A stretch of 64,000 nucleotides of DNA from Megalobrama amblycephala (taxonomy: Eukaryota; Chordata; Actinopteri; Cypriniformes; Xenocyprididae). Of this stretch, positions 40,901 to 52,900 are shown piece after piece. The notes beneath the pieces were generated by a model that searched no databases, was not told the DNA's origin, and saw only the letters and a list, made by a program, of their open reading frames with translations. The position numbers and the translations under genes were made by a program. Position 1 is the stretch's first letter. Every line of letters starts with the position of its first letter. The stretch covers positions 8,998,589 to 9,062,588 of the forward strand of contig NC_063061.1 in NCBI RefSeq assembly GCF_018812025.1. The letters run 5' to 3'.

Positions 40901-43900
40901 AGCTGCAGTGAAACTGTAATTTTGACCTTCAACCATTCGGGCTCCATTGAAGTCCACTATATGGAGAATAATCCTGGAATGTTTTCATCAAAAACCTGAA
41001 TTTCTTTTTGACTGAAGAAAGAAAGACATGAACATCTTGGATGACATGGGGGTGAGTAAATTATCAGGAAAAATGTATTTGAAAGTGAACGAATAGGATG
41101 TTAGTTAGCCTATAGGATGATCTGAATGTTCTGTGAGGGAAACGTCCAGTTTTTTATGTTTTATCTTGGTTATGTGAATGTTAAGGAAAACAGTGAGGGA
41201 ATGTTTAAACCTTTTGAAAACATTATGGGAACGTGCTAGTTGTAATGCTTAAAAAACGTTAGAAGAATGTTCAACTAAAACATTTCAGAAAGACATTCCA
41301 TGAACAATGAGAACGTTATTAAAGTTCATAACTCTTGAATGAACTGTTAACGTTACTTGAAGAACGTTTGCTCATAATGTTTGAGAGAACCTTACCATAA
41401 CGTTAGCCAAATAAGTTCTGAGAACGTTCCGTATTCCACTTCTGAATCTCCAGCGCCATACAAAAAGAAATCATATTTTACCTGAGTTGTGAACGTGAGT
41501 TTATGGCCTGAACTGAATGTAAAGCAACATAAACATTCTGTATCGCAAAACAACGACAAGAAAATGTGTCTTTCTATCGCACACTGCACGCAAAAACAAA
41601 CACGCAAACAACATGACAGTCTCAAGTTAATTTAATGATTCACTCAAATAAAATTAAGAAATAAACTCACTGAACCAGTCAAAGCGGAAATTAGTTCACC
41701 CAAAAATGAAAATTCAGTCATTAATTGCTCCCACTCATGTTGTTCCACACCCGACCTTCGTCATCTTCAGAACACAAATTAAGATATTTTTAATAAAATC
41801 CGATGGCTCAGTGAGGCCTCCATTACCAGCAAGATAATTTCCTTTTTCAAAGCTACTAAAAACATAGTATTTAAAACAGTCCGTGTGAGTACAGTGGTTC
41901 AACCTTAATATTATAAAGCGAAGAGAATACTTTTTGTGTGCCAGAAAAACAAAATAACGACTTTATTCAACAATATCTAGTGATGGGCGATTTCAAAACA
42001 CTGCTTCATGAAGCTTCGAAACTTAGCGAATCATTTGTTTCGAATCAGTGGTTCGGCGCCCCTATCATACTGCCAAAGTCAAGTGAACTATTGAAATTTC
42101 TAAACACTTATGATGTAACGAAGCCTCGTTTACTGAAATCACATGATTTTGTCTCTCCGAACCACCGATTCGAAACAAAAGATTTGTAAAGCTTTGAAGC
42201 TTTATGAATCAGTGTTTTGAAATCTTCCATCACTAGATATTGTTGAATAAAGTCGTTTTGTTTTTTGTTTGTTTTTTGGCGCACAAAAAGTATTCTCGTC
42301 ACTTTATAATATTAAGGTTGAACCACTAGTCACATGAACTGTTTTAAATATGTTTTTAGTAGCTTTCTGGGCATTGAAAAAGGAAATGATCTTGCTGGTA
42401 ATGCAGGCCTCACCGAGCCATAGGATTTTATCAAAAAAATCTTAATTTGTGTTCTGAAGATGAACAAAGGTCTTACAGGTGTGGAACAACATGAGTGTGA
42501 GCAAACATAGTAGTTTTGTTACATTTTGTTTGTTCTTTTTTTCTTTTTGCTTAAATAGTTGCTTAAAAAATTGCTTAAATATTTGTGACTTGACATGCAT
42601 CCACAGTTGTTTAGATCAACTAACAGCATTGATATCTCTTCAATTCACTCACTCATGATTTTCTTTCATTTTTTGAATCTCTCACTCATGGGTAAAAATG
42701 TGAAGTGCCTATGCGCTCACTGGCAAGCTACCTACGCTAGCATATGATGTGCCAAACCATCAGTGGCGTGTGGCACAGGGGCGGTAGGGGGAGGCAGGGG
42801 GCTGGAGGAGGTGGGTGCGAGAGAGCAGTTGGGATGCCAGACTGGAGCACGGTGCACCATCTGGTACGGCCCCCCAATTTTCTCCCAAATTTTCTCGGCT
42901 TTGCTCTCACCCCTCCTTAACACAAAACACAGCGCTGCCAGGCTGGCAAAGCCTTGTGTGTCCTCCCTCCTCCCAGAGTTGAATGTTGGACATGGTATGC
43001 CATTCCGAACAGTGCCGCGTTTGACTACGCCAAGCGTGTCACCTTGCTAAGATTCTGGGATCTCGTTCGAAGGCATACCGACTGGCAGCAAATCTGTCCC
43101 GTTACGCGCAGTCATTACTCTCTGCCATGTAACGGAGGTGTAATTCAGCAAGCCTGTCCAGCATCAAAAAAGTTTGTCACGTTGACCTTAACTGGAAAAA
43201 AGCACCGAAGCAAAGTTATATCTACCAAGAAAAGGGTAATTTGACAGAAGAAATATCCAGAGACAGACGATACATTGGCTCATTGTTTGATGTCTTTCAG
43301 ATGTACTTTACATTATACAAAGGCACTGAGAGCGATATTGTTACAGCCAGTGCTGGATTTGGCAAGCTCGGAGCATTTGTTCAGATGGTTTTCTTTCACT
43401 TTGAGGGAATAGGGGCCAAGGTCTTCTAGAAGTACACAGCATGCATCACTGTCTGCCAGTCCAAAGACCTGCTTCATATTTCTATCTATAAACACCAAAT
43501 CTGTCTTAGCCCATTCCGGCCGAGGTGTGCTTATAGGAACAGCGGTATTCTTCCACTTGCCTTAAAGGATTGGTTCACTTTAAAATGAAAATGACCCCAC
43601 GCTTTACTTATACACACCTAGGATGGCTAAAGGATGACTTTCTTCTTTCTGGTGAACGCAATCGGAGTTATATTAATAAATATCCTGACGCATCTGAGCT
43701 TTATAATGGCAGTGAACGGGACCAGCAAGTATGAAGCTTAAAAAATTGCATCCATCCACAAGGCACTGGGAGGTTAGTAAAGGCCTTCTGAAGCAAAGCG
43801 ATACATTTGTGTAAGAAAAATATCCATATTTAACAAGTTATGAAGTAAAATATCTAGCTTCCGCCAGACCGCCTTCCGTATACAACTTATGTTGCGTCAG

Positions 43901-46900
43901 TTAAGCTTTTTCGTAAGTTGAATAGGACATAGCGTAAGCTTTTTGAACTGCAAGAGGCATTACACTTTATTCTTCAGTTGAATACGGAAGGCAGTCTGGT
44001 GGAAACTAGAAGCTACTGAAGTGGAGATTTCAGACTTAGTGCAGGAGAAAAAAATAATTTTGGGGAAACACCCTTGAAAAATATGTAGTCTAACTGAAAT
44101 CCATAGATGCAAATAGATAAAGTGTAATAAAACAAAGACTAAAATGTGTACTTTTCTTTACACTATTCTTAAAGAAGACATACAGTAGTGGAAGCAAAAT
44201 AGTCCGAAATCTCAAAGTTGACCAGTGCATGAAAAAACAATGGCTTTGCCTGAAGTGTCAAATTCCTCTAGTCATACAAATGGAAATGACTCATATAAAG
44301 ATTAATTAGCCTTTGTATATTTTGTTTGTATCAAGAGTTCTTAAAAAGGAAATTTTAGGTTACCGACTCTTAAAGTGTGCCATCTTGATAACTTTAAAAC
44401 GCCTCGACTGCTTTTATTAAGATCAAAGAACAGGAAGTGCTGTGATAAAAGCAGGAAATAGTTTCTTTTTGATTTACAAGGAACACCGAATGTGCAAAGG
44501 TGCCGTGTTAAAAATTACCCTATGTTAATATTACAAGCGTGATATTTAGGGCATTTTTAACTGCTTGCCAAAGTGCGAGAAGGGCACATTAATAAGCATA
44601 CAACGTTCACATGCCTTGTAATACATATTTCATCTCGCCAAGCACACTTTTCATATTTCATCCAGCGTTTTCCTCAACGGCTTTGATGTGACGCCTGAAA
44701 TCGAAGGCAAGTAAACAAGACGCTATAAATACATGGAAACCTACTTCCTACACAGTTGGCATCATCTGTTAGCATGCCATTAAGAACACGGCTGCCTTTT
44801 TTTCCCAGGCCACTGTGCTACCTTTAAAGAGGTGCTGTCTTGGCAGTGATTTCACTCTTTGTTCTCCCACACACACAGAAGCGTTCACATTCACGAATAA
44901 GTATCTCACCCCACCCCTGATCAGCTGTTCAGACATAAAGCCTGAGAAACAAGAGAAGAGGAAGATAGAGCAAGTGTTGGGCAGAGAGACAGACGGGATA
45001 ATAGTCTAAGGGTTTCTAGAGACAGCTAACAGACATCTGAGACACTTGTAGACAGTGCAAGAGTTTGAGCGGGAGACGAGGGAATAAAACAAGGCCGGAA
45101 AGAAGAGAGCTGGAGAGTAGATGGGTTAAAAGAGTTATAAAAAAAAGAGTAAGGATTGAACAAGCAAAAGCTACACTCTTGAAAATAAAGGCTCGTCATT
45201 GGCCTTAATGGTTCCATTAAGAACATTTAATATCCATGAAAACATTCCATGGCACAAAAGGTTCTTTAGATTATTAAAACGTTGTTCACACTAAGAAAAA
45301 ACTGACCTATAATGCCCCTTTTACAAGATGTAATATAAGTCTCTGGTGTCCCCAGAATGTGTCTATGAAGTTTCAGCTCAAAATACCCCACAGATAATTT
45401 ATTATAGCTTGTCAAATTTGCCCCTATTTGGGTGTGAGCAAAAACACGCCGTTTTTGTGTGTGTCCCTTTAAATGCAAATGAGCTGCTGCTCCTGGCCCC
45501 CTTTCCAGAAGAGGGTGGAGCTTTAACAGCTCGCGCTTCAGTTGCTCAACAACAACAAAGCTGGAGAATCTCACGCAGCCAAAATGAGGATTTTCAGTAA
45601 CGGTGTTAAGACCAGACACTGATGGAGAGACTCAGGAAGAAGTTACAACTTTTAGAATGCGACCGGACGTTTCTGAATGGTTAGTGGATAAATTTATGTA
45701 GTTGCTGTGGAGTTTGATTCAACTCATTGACTAGCATGTACCGTCATGTTAATCTTTTGTGCAAATCCAGCGTAAAATGACGGCATGGCAACAAAACTCT
45801 ACTACAACAACTCTTCCTCTTCTCTAAAGCAGCCCAACATGGCCTCACCCCCTTTGTTGCATGTTCTTGGGGGCGGGGTTTATGTAAATTTTAGGGTTAG
45901 TGATGTCACTAACCCAGGAAGAAGCCTGTTGTAGTCTCTACCAGCCGTTTGTTGGAGTCCTTAAACAGCGAATTCTGTAAAAGAAAATATCTCCTTTTGC
46001 ATTGAACTTTGAGTTTCGTAACTTTGCAGATGTTGTTTATGCTCAAACAGCAACATTACACATTAACTAAAGTTAAAAAAGTGAAATCATAATCAAGATC
46101 TTTAAGATCTGTTCACTAAAAGGTTCTTTGGGGAACCCAAATAATTCTTCTATAGCATCACTACAAAAAAGAAAAAAAAAAAAACCTTAAAAGAAATCAT
46201 TCACATGCTTTTGGAGGGCGGAGTTTTGGAAAGAGGGCGTGGTTTAATTCAGCGGCTAAGTTTAGCTCAAGCTCAAGTTAGCTCAAGCAAAACAGCTACA
46301 TCTCTTACAGCATCTTAAAAACATAAACAATCCAGGAGGTAATGAGAGAGGAAAAGGAAACGTAGGATAGATGAGGGAGGAACGTGGGAGGTCTGCTGAT
46401 GTTGTCTCAGCACGACATGTTGGTGCTGAAGCTGCTGATCACAGATTTAACTGTCAAACTCACACCTAAGAGCCCCACATGTCCCTGATTCTCACTTTTA
46501 CATCCCATTATAAGTTACAAACCCAGTATAATGGTGTGATTTTTTTTCCTAAATCAGTTGCAAAGTGCAAACCCCGTCCTACAGCTGAAACTAAAAGATT
46601 TAATTGATCACGTCAAAGCTGACTGCCTACACAACACTGAAACAAATTCTAACCCCTACCTACACCCTAAAATTAACCTCAGTGTAGTGCTGGTAGCACA
46701 TCCTGATAGAAAGCATTACTGTTTGTCATGATCTGAACCATCTGTGGCTTAAAAAAAACAAAAAAAAACAAATCCTGACTACAAAAATACTCAACATGTG
46801 AGATTCAGAGCATGTATGCTAACCGCTAGGCTACTGCTACAACAACAGATGCAGTAAATTAGCACTAGTTTGAAATGTATAACACTGAGATGTTTACCAT

Positions 46901-49900
46901 ATCTGCTGTATCTAATAATTTGACTGTGACAGTAACTACCGAAATAACAAGCGTCTTCATGCGACTGTTGAGCAGTTGCAACAGTAAATCAGTCTCGCCG
47001 CCACAGAATAATAAGCTCTGTAACCGCTCTGAGAGCACTAACAGCAAATCTGGACACTAATTACAGTCCATGCTAAAGCTGTTTTAGCTGTTTTTGCCAC
47101 CGTAACATAAACAGAGTGGTCGCCTGTAAGTGTTTTAGTGTTGCACAACACTTTAGCAGCCTCTGTGATTAGCATTTGTTCCCACAGTCACTTAGAAAGT
47201 AATAGTCTTGCTAACAAATTTGAATCAAGCTGCAATCACATTTTCGCAGGCAGCAATTACCCCAAGCAGATTTCGCAACATGCGGATTCACCATGTTGAC
47301 CTGACTTCTGTGTGAGGTATTGACATTAGACAATGGACATTTTTTGCCTGCAAAACTCACTGTAAAAAGTAATACGCTCTATCTACTCAATAACATTTTG
47401 GCAACAGATTACAAGCAATATTATTAATTAAATTCAGAATATTAGAAATCAAATTAAATCAAATTAGTTCCTTGAAAGTCAACCATTTAAAATGTGTAAA
47501 GTTAGCAAACAACATTACAAAAAACACAAACTGACATAAAAAGCAAACTGACAAACTCAGGGAAACACCGATCACCATAATGGCGACCAAACATGTTCAA
47601 TAAAATCTAAACCTCTGTTAATTCTTGCGTTTCTCTTTCCTTCAGTGATTCTGCTTGTTATCATCAGGTGTCTTCAATGTTGGCAATAAAAAATAAAGAG
47701 TTCTTAGACATCTGTATGTTATTCAGATATTACATTTTACTTAAAGTTTACTCGTTTTTAATGTTTGACATTTAAGGAATTCATTTGAATAATTCTGACT
47801 GATGTCAATTTTTTTTGGGTAGATATAGCGTATAACTTTTCACAGTGTACACAACCTAATAAATCACATCTCATGGTCGCTGCTGAGTGATTACAAACGG
47901 CTGATGGGGATGTATACTAGAACATCATAAAAAATTACTCTGTCTGTAACCCATCTGCACTCCCTTCTCAAGAGTGCATACTCTTCAAACTGAAAGCTTG
48001 TTTTTTAGCCCGCGCCACAACATGGGCCGAGACACCTGTAGCTGTCCTGTGGTCAGCCAGTATCCAGGTCTCATTTCACCGTCTCAACAGGTCTGACTGC
48101 CCCTGAGCGAAACCACATCTGATCCCGAGCTTTCCCTTGCTCTCATTCAGCCGAGGAAATCAAAGACACAAGCCGACCTAGCTGTGCACGCGGTAAATAT
48201 ATCACTCACGACGGTGTTTTTTGAGCTGTTATAAACTAACTAGCTGTTTTATTGTTGCACGTTTGCAGCAGAGAATGAGATTTGATATACTCCGACTGCC
48301 GTTACACATGTTCCCCAATCTTTAAGTGTAGTTCTAAGCGGATCCCTTTAGTGAATGATTTAACCATAGGTTGTCTTCACATCTGAAAGTTTCTCGCACA
48401 CAATAGAGCAGCAAAGGGGGATCGCAATCTCATTCCTTGTGACTTCTATTACACGTGTTGTAATACCTGCACAAAAATAATGAATACAAGTGCTAAATAT
48501 ATTCCGAGAAGACTGACATGAAAACTGCCGGCAAACAACTACAAAAGATTTGTGAGGGGGAAGCCGAGGCGTCTGGGTGATTATTTTTTAACTTGACACT
48601 GATAAACAGCGCTCTAGCGACACTTCGTTCAAAAGTGCCATGTCCTCCCACGAAGTGCAGCAAAGCAGATAGTTAGGAAACAACAGCTCTTCTACCTACT
48701 GCCAGACTAGCGCTGTCAAAGTAGCAGCTACTGGGGTTTAATGCGCTTTGATGTTCCCCACAACGCAACTTAGGCGGGAGGGAGAGGGAGCTGCCGCCCG
48801 CAGGTAAGTTAGCGGCCGTTAGCGAAGTGTAAAGAGCCTAGCGTGGAGCCTTTCTCAGCTTGCAGCAGGCGGCTAATAAACAGGGATACGTTTAATAGAA
48901 GCTCTTTGACAAAAGCTAATTGCTAATTCCCATGACACGCTAATTTACGGCTGATCCAGGGTCAGCGTTTTGGTTCTCTTGTTTATAAAGCATCCAGACA
49001 CTAGCTCAGGGCCACACATGTCTTCGGTGACAGATAAAATCAAACAGGAAACAGGAAACAGGCAACACTAATAATGTAGATCTGCCATATTTGCGCATAC
49101 TAGAAATGAAACAACCAGGAGTTCAGAAGGAGGCAGCCGAGCATGACATCTGAAACACACCAACGGGCAACACAAACATGTAAACGAAGAGGCTATGAGA
49201 AATGGATATGTACTCAGATAACAGGGAACGTTCTCAGAACTTTGGCTAATGTTATGACGAGGTTCTCTCGAAAGTTGTGAAATGTTAACAGAACGTTTGT
49301 TCATAGTTATCTGGTTTTCTCAAAACGTTAGCACAAAAAAAAAAAAAAAAAAAAAAAGATTACATTGTACTGACTCAAATAAGTAGGCCTACTGACTAAT
49401 GCAGGCTACTGACTTTAGAGTTACGGTTAGGGTTTGATTTAGGGTTAGTTACTTGTAATTGTGCATAATTTGCTGTTATTAATTTAGTAAGTATATGGAG
49501 TAAAAGGTAACCGTGTCACCTTAAAATAAAGTGTTACCAAACATTATTTATAAATCGTTCATGGGATGTTTTTTGGTAACACTTTATTTTACAGTGTTAC
49601 ATATGTTACATGTAGTTACTGAAGTAATAACTATAAATTATGCATGATTACAGGCAACTAACCCTAAGCCAACCCCTATTCTTAACCCTAACCCTATAGT
49701 AAGTACATGTACTTAATTATTATTACTCAGTACTTAAATGTATATTTACACTGTAACACAGACACCTTAAAATAAAGTGTTACTGTCTTAGTTACACTGT
49801 AATTATACATTTAAGTACTGAGTAATATTACATGCACTTACTATAGGGTTAGTGATTGGGTTTTGTTTGTTTTAGGGTTAGATGCATGTAACTATGCGTA

Positions 49901-52900
49901 ATTTATAATTATTACTATAGTAACTACACGTAACATATGTAACAATGGCACTAAAATAAAGTATACCTGTTTTTTTTTCTTCTGAAACATTTTAGTTGGA
50001 TGTTCGTCTGACATTTTTTACAAATGTTACGACTTGTTTCAGAATGTTTAGAGAACATTTAAAAGTAACGTTCCCACAATGTTCGCAAAATAATAAATGA
50101 ATAAAAATCTAGTGTTCCTTTAATGTCCGTGTTACCAAGAAAAAAGGTTTTAAACCATTTTAAAAAAGAATATTTAGAAATAATGGTGTTACATTATTTT
50201 ACAGTGTCATTGTTATATATGTTACATTATGATAGTAATAACTACAAATTATGCATAATTACATGCAACTAACCCTATAGTACATGTAGCTACTTAATAT
50301 TACTCAGTACTTAAATGTATCATTACAGTGTAACAAAAACACCTTACAATAAAGTGTAACTGAAATAACCTTTTCATAACTCTAGGGTTAAAATGGGTTA
50401 CACTTTATTTTAAGGTATCTGTGTTACAATGTAATGATACATTTAAGTACTGAGTAATAATAATTAACTACATGTACTTACTTTAGGTTTAGGATTAGAG
50501 TTTGGGGTTAGTCACATGTAATTATGCATAATTTATAGTTATTACTACAGTAACTACATGTAACATGTGTAACAAGGACACAAGTGTTACCGGAAATCAT
50601 TTTTAGCGCATATGTTTGATAGCTGGGCAAGTGTACTTGTTAGTGTACTTTTTTTTTTTTTTTGAATGGAGTGTTGAAAATGGAAAACAAGGGGGCTGCA
50701 AACTGACAAGAAAAATCCAAAAAGAAAATAAGGCTCCCCTAAAAATACACACTAAGCCTCACAGTTAAACACCAAACAAACTTCCAACTGAAAAACAAGT
50801 CCAAAAGAGGCCACATGATGCTGTTCTCACTTGGCATGTAAAAATGTGACACTGCCCCTGGGAGATGCACATGCACGTACACTACACTGTGAGATTCATC
50901 TGTGCGGGGCACAACAGTTCAACCTTTAGCATGTCCTGACGCCCCAACATGTATGAATTAGCCTTTGGTGACATGCGCAGATGGTGGTGTACGGGACGAG
51001 ATGAACCCTTACCTGTTTAGTCATGGAGTCAATTAGTCTTACATAAAAATCCTGCTCCGTTCTGATGCCTGGAACACACAGAGACTTGACATCAGCATGT
51101 GCTTGTCCTTACGTTTTCCAAAAAACACATTCACAATTGTTATCTAAATCAAACTGCACCACACTGTAAAAAATTATTTTCATGATTTGTTAATAGAACT
51201 TTTTTTTTTTCTTTTGTCAAATCAACTTAGATAATTAATGTGGTTCAGATAACATAATATTTTGAGTTTCTGTTGATTAAACCAATCGCCTTCATTGTAT
51301 TAACTTACAATTTTAAGCAGGTAACTTACTTTTTTAAGTTAAACCAGCAATTCTTTTTTATAGTGCACATATAATGCAACAACACAAGAATATTTTGGTA
51401 GCTTCTAATATTACCATAAATTAGCAACACATAAAACCAATGTCCTTTTAGTGTCATGTTTTGAAAACAAAGTATGTGATATGTAAATGATATGTTAATG
51501 AACTACATTTATTTTTATTTTTTTTATAGTACAGAGGACATTTTGTGATGGAAAAAATTATAGCCTTATTATAACTTTAACACTGAACACACCTGCCCAT
51601 GCCATACATGTTAATTAATAGTTTATTTATTTAAAAGTGAATTAAATTGTATGGCAATTTATACTAACTTAAATTAGTATTTAAAAACACACAATGCATG
51701 ATTGTTCAATTTTAAAAATGAATACACTATAATTAAATTAAACTCTAAATTGTGCCAAAGTCACAGCTTGCCATTGCTTTTCAAGCGATTAATAAAATCC
51801 AAACACTAAAATGACTGTGATGAAGCAAAGATGATATAGTGGCAGAACTAACAGCTGGTTTATTTAGAAACTGACCAGATGACAAATGATAGACAGGCTG
51901 TCAGATTACACACTAATGAACACGATCATTCGAAGAAAAACACATTAACAATTAATATCGCGTGGTTGGAAATAGGCTTCTAATTGATTTAAACCTGGAA
52001 TGAATTAATAATGCTTTAAAATAAACCTGATTCGTTGTGAAGAGTCGTGCTTTGCTTTGAAGAAGGTAAATGAGAATTAGTTCATGTTGAGGAGTCAATC
52101 ACTGATTGCGTTTAATTGTTCAGACAGAAACAGTCTCGATCGAGTGAATCATTGATTTAAATCACTGCCAATCTTCGTCAACTCGAGATCGCTAATGACA
52201 GCACCTGTACTCTTGCTATTTTAGTGCAAATCGCGATCAATGAAAGTGCGCAAACTCAAGCCTCGTGCGCGAATATGAGCAGGTCTTACCGTTGCTGTAG
52301 AGAAGTTGCAGTCTGTAATGTATGCCATTGTTTGTCTTTTCTCCTGTAGTCTCCTGGGCATGAAAATAATATTACAACAGGTCTCAAAATAATACACTAC
52401 ATAGTAATGCGAGGAATGCTTGTGCGCTTACCAAATTCAATTGTTTGGGCTCAACAAAATCTATTTTAAAGTTAGAATCTTAGCGTATAGGCTTTAAACT
52501 GAATTGTCTCATATAATACATTTTATTTAATGTATTATGTCAAATTAATTTATTCTTAGCTGAAGTTTTTTTATGTTATATTACTAAGTAGGCTACTAAG
52601 TTATAGGATTATACAATATTTTTATTATGCACGTGCATATGCATAAGATACATTTTTATAAATAGGTCAATTTAGTTCTGCTAAAAGGATTTCAAAGGCT
52701 GTAAAAAAATAATACAGGTTATTGAATAGTTTTTGATTGCATTCAAAATTTAGACACGAATTTTACTAAGAAATGCATTTAAACATTAATCTTATTTTTT
52801 TTAGCATTGATCATACAATTTAAATAACTATCCAATTTAGCTGCTTTAACCCTGTTAATATTGCTGTCACAAATATAGCCTACTTATAATATTTAATCAC

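Larger units (their letters stand above)
39444..51012 (-). other. ebf1: ebf1 intron 4 (11.6 kb, repeat-rich)
   Basis: Large intron between exons 4 and 5. It holds long palindromes (40258-41099, 41688-42505), a partial MITE (43563-44040), a nested repeat (45172-46192), a cluster of palindromic repeats (49366-50595) and a candidate conserved element (48600-49010). I see nothing recognisable in 42510-43560, 44040-45170 or 46195-48600. Confidence 0.9.

Noticed and set aside
41938..42302. Similar ORFs on both strands ([12 protein letters not shown] type)
   Set aside because: Shadows of a palindromic repeat read from both sides, with no transposase motif.
49675..49700. CCCTAACCCTA words suggesting interstitial telomeric repeat
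   Set aside because: Only one or two CCCTAA units occur inside a recurring MITE. There is no TTAGGG array.
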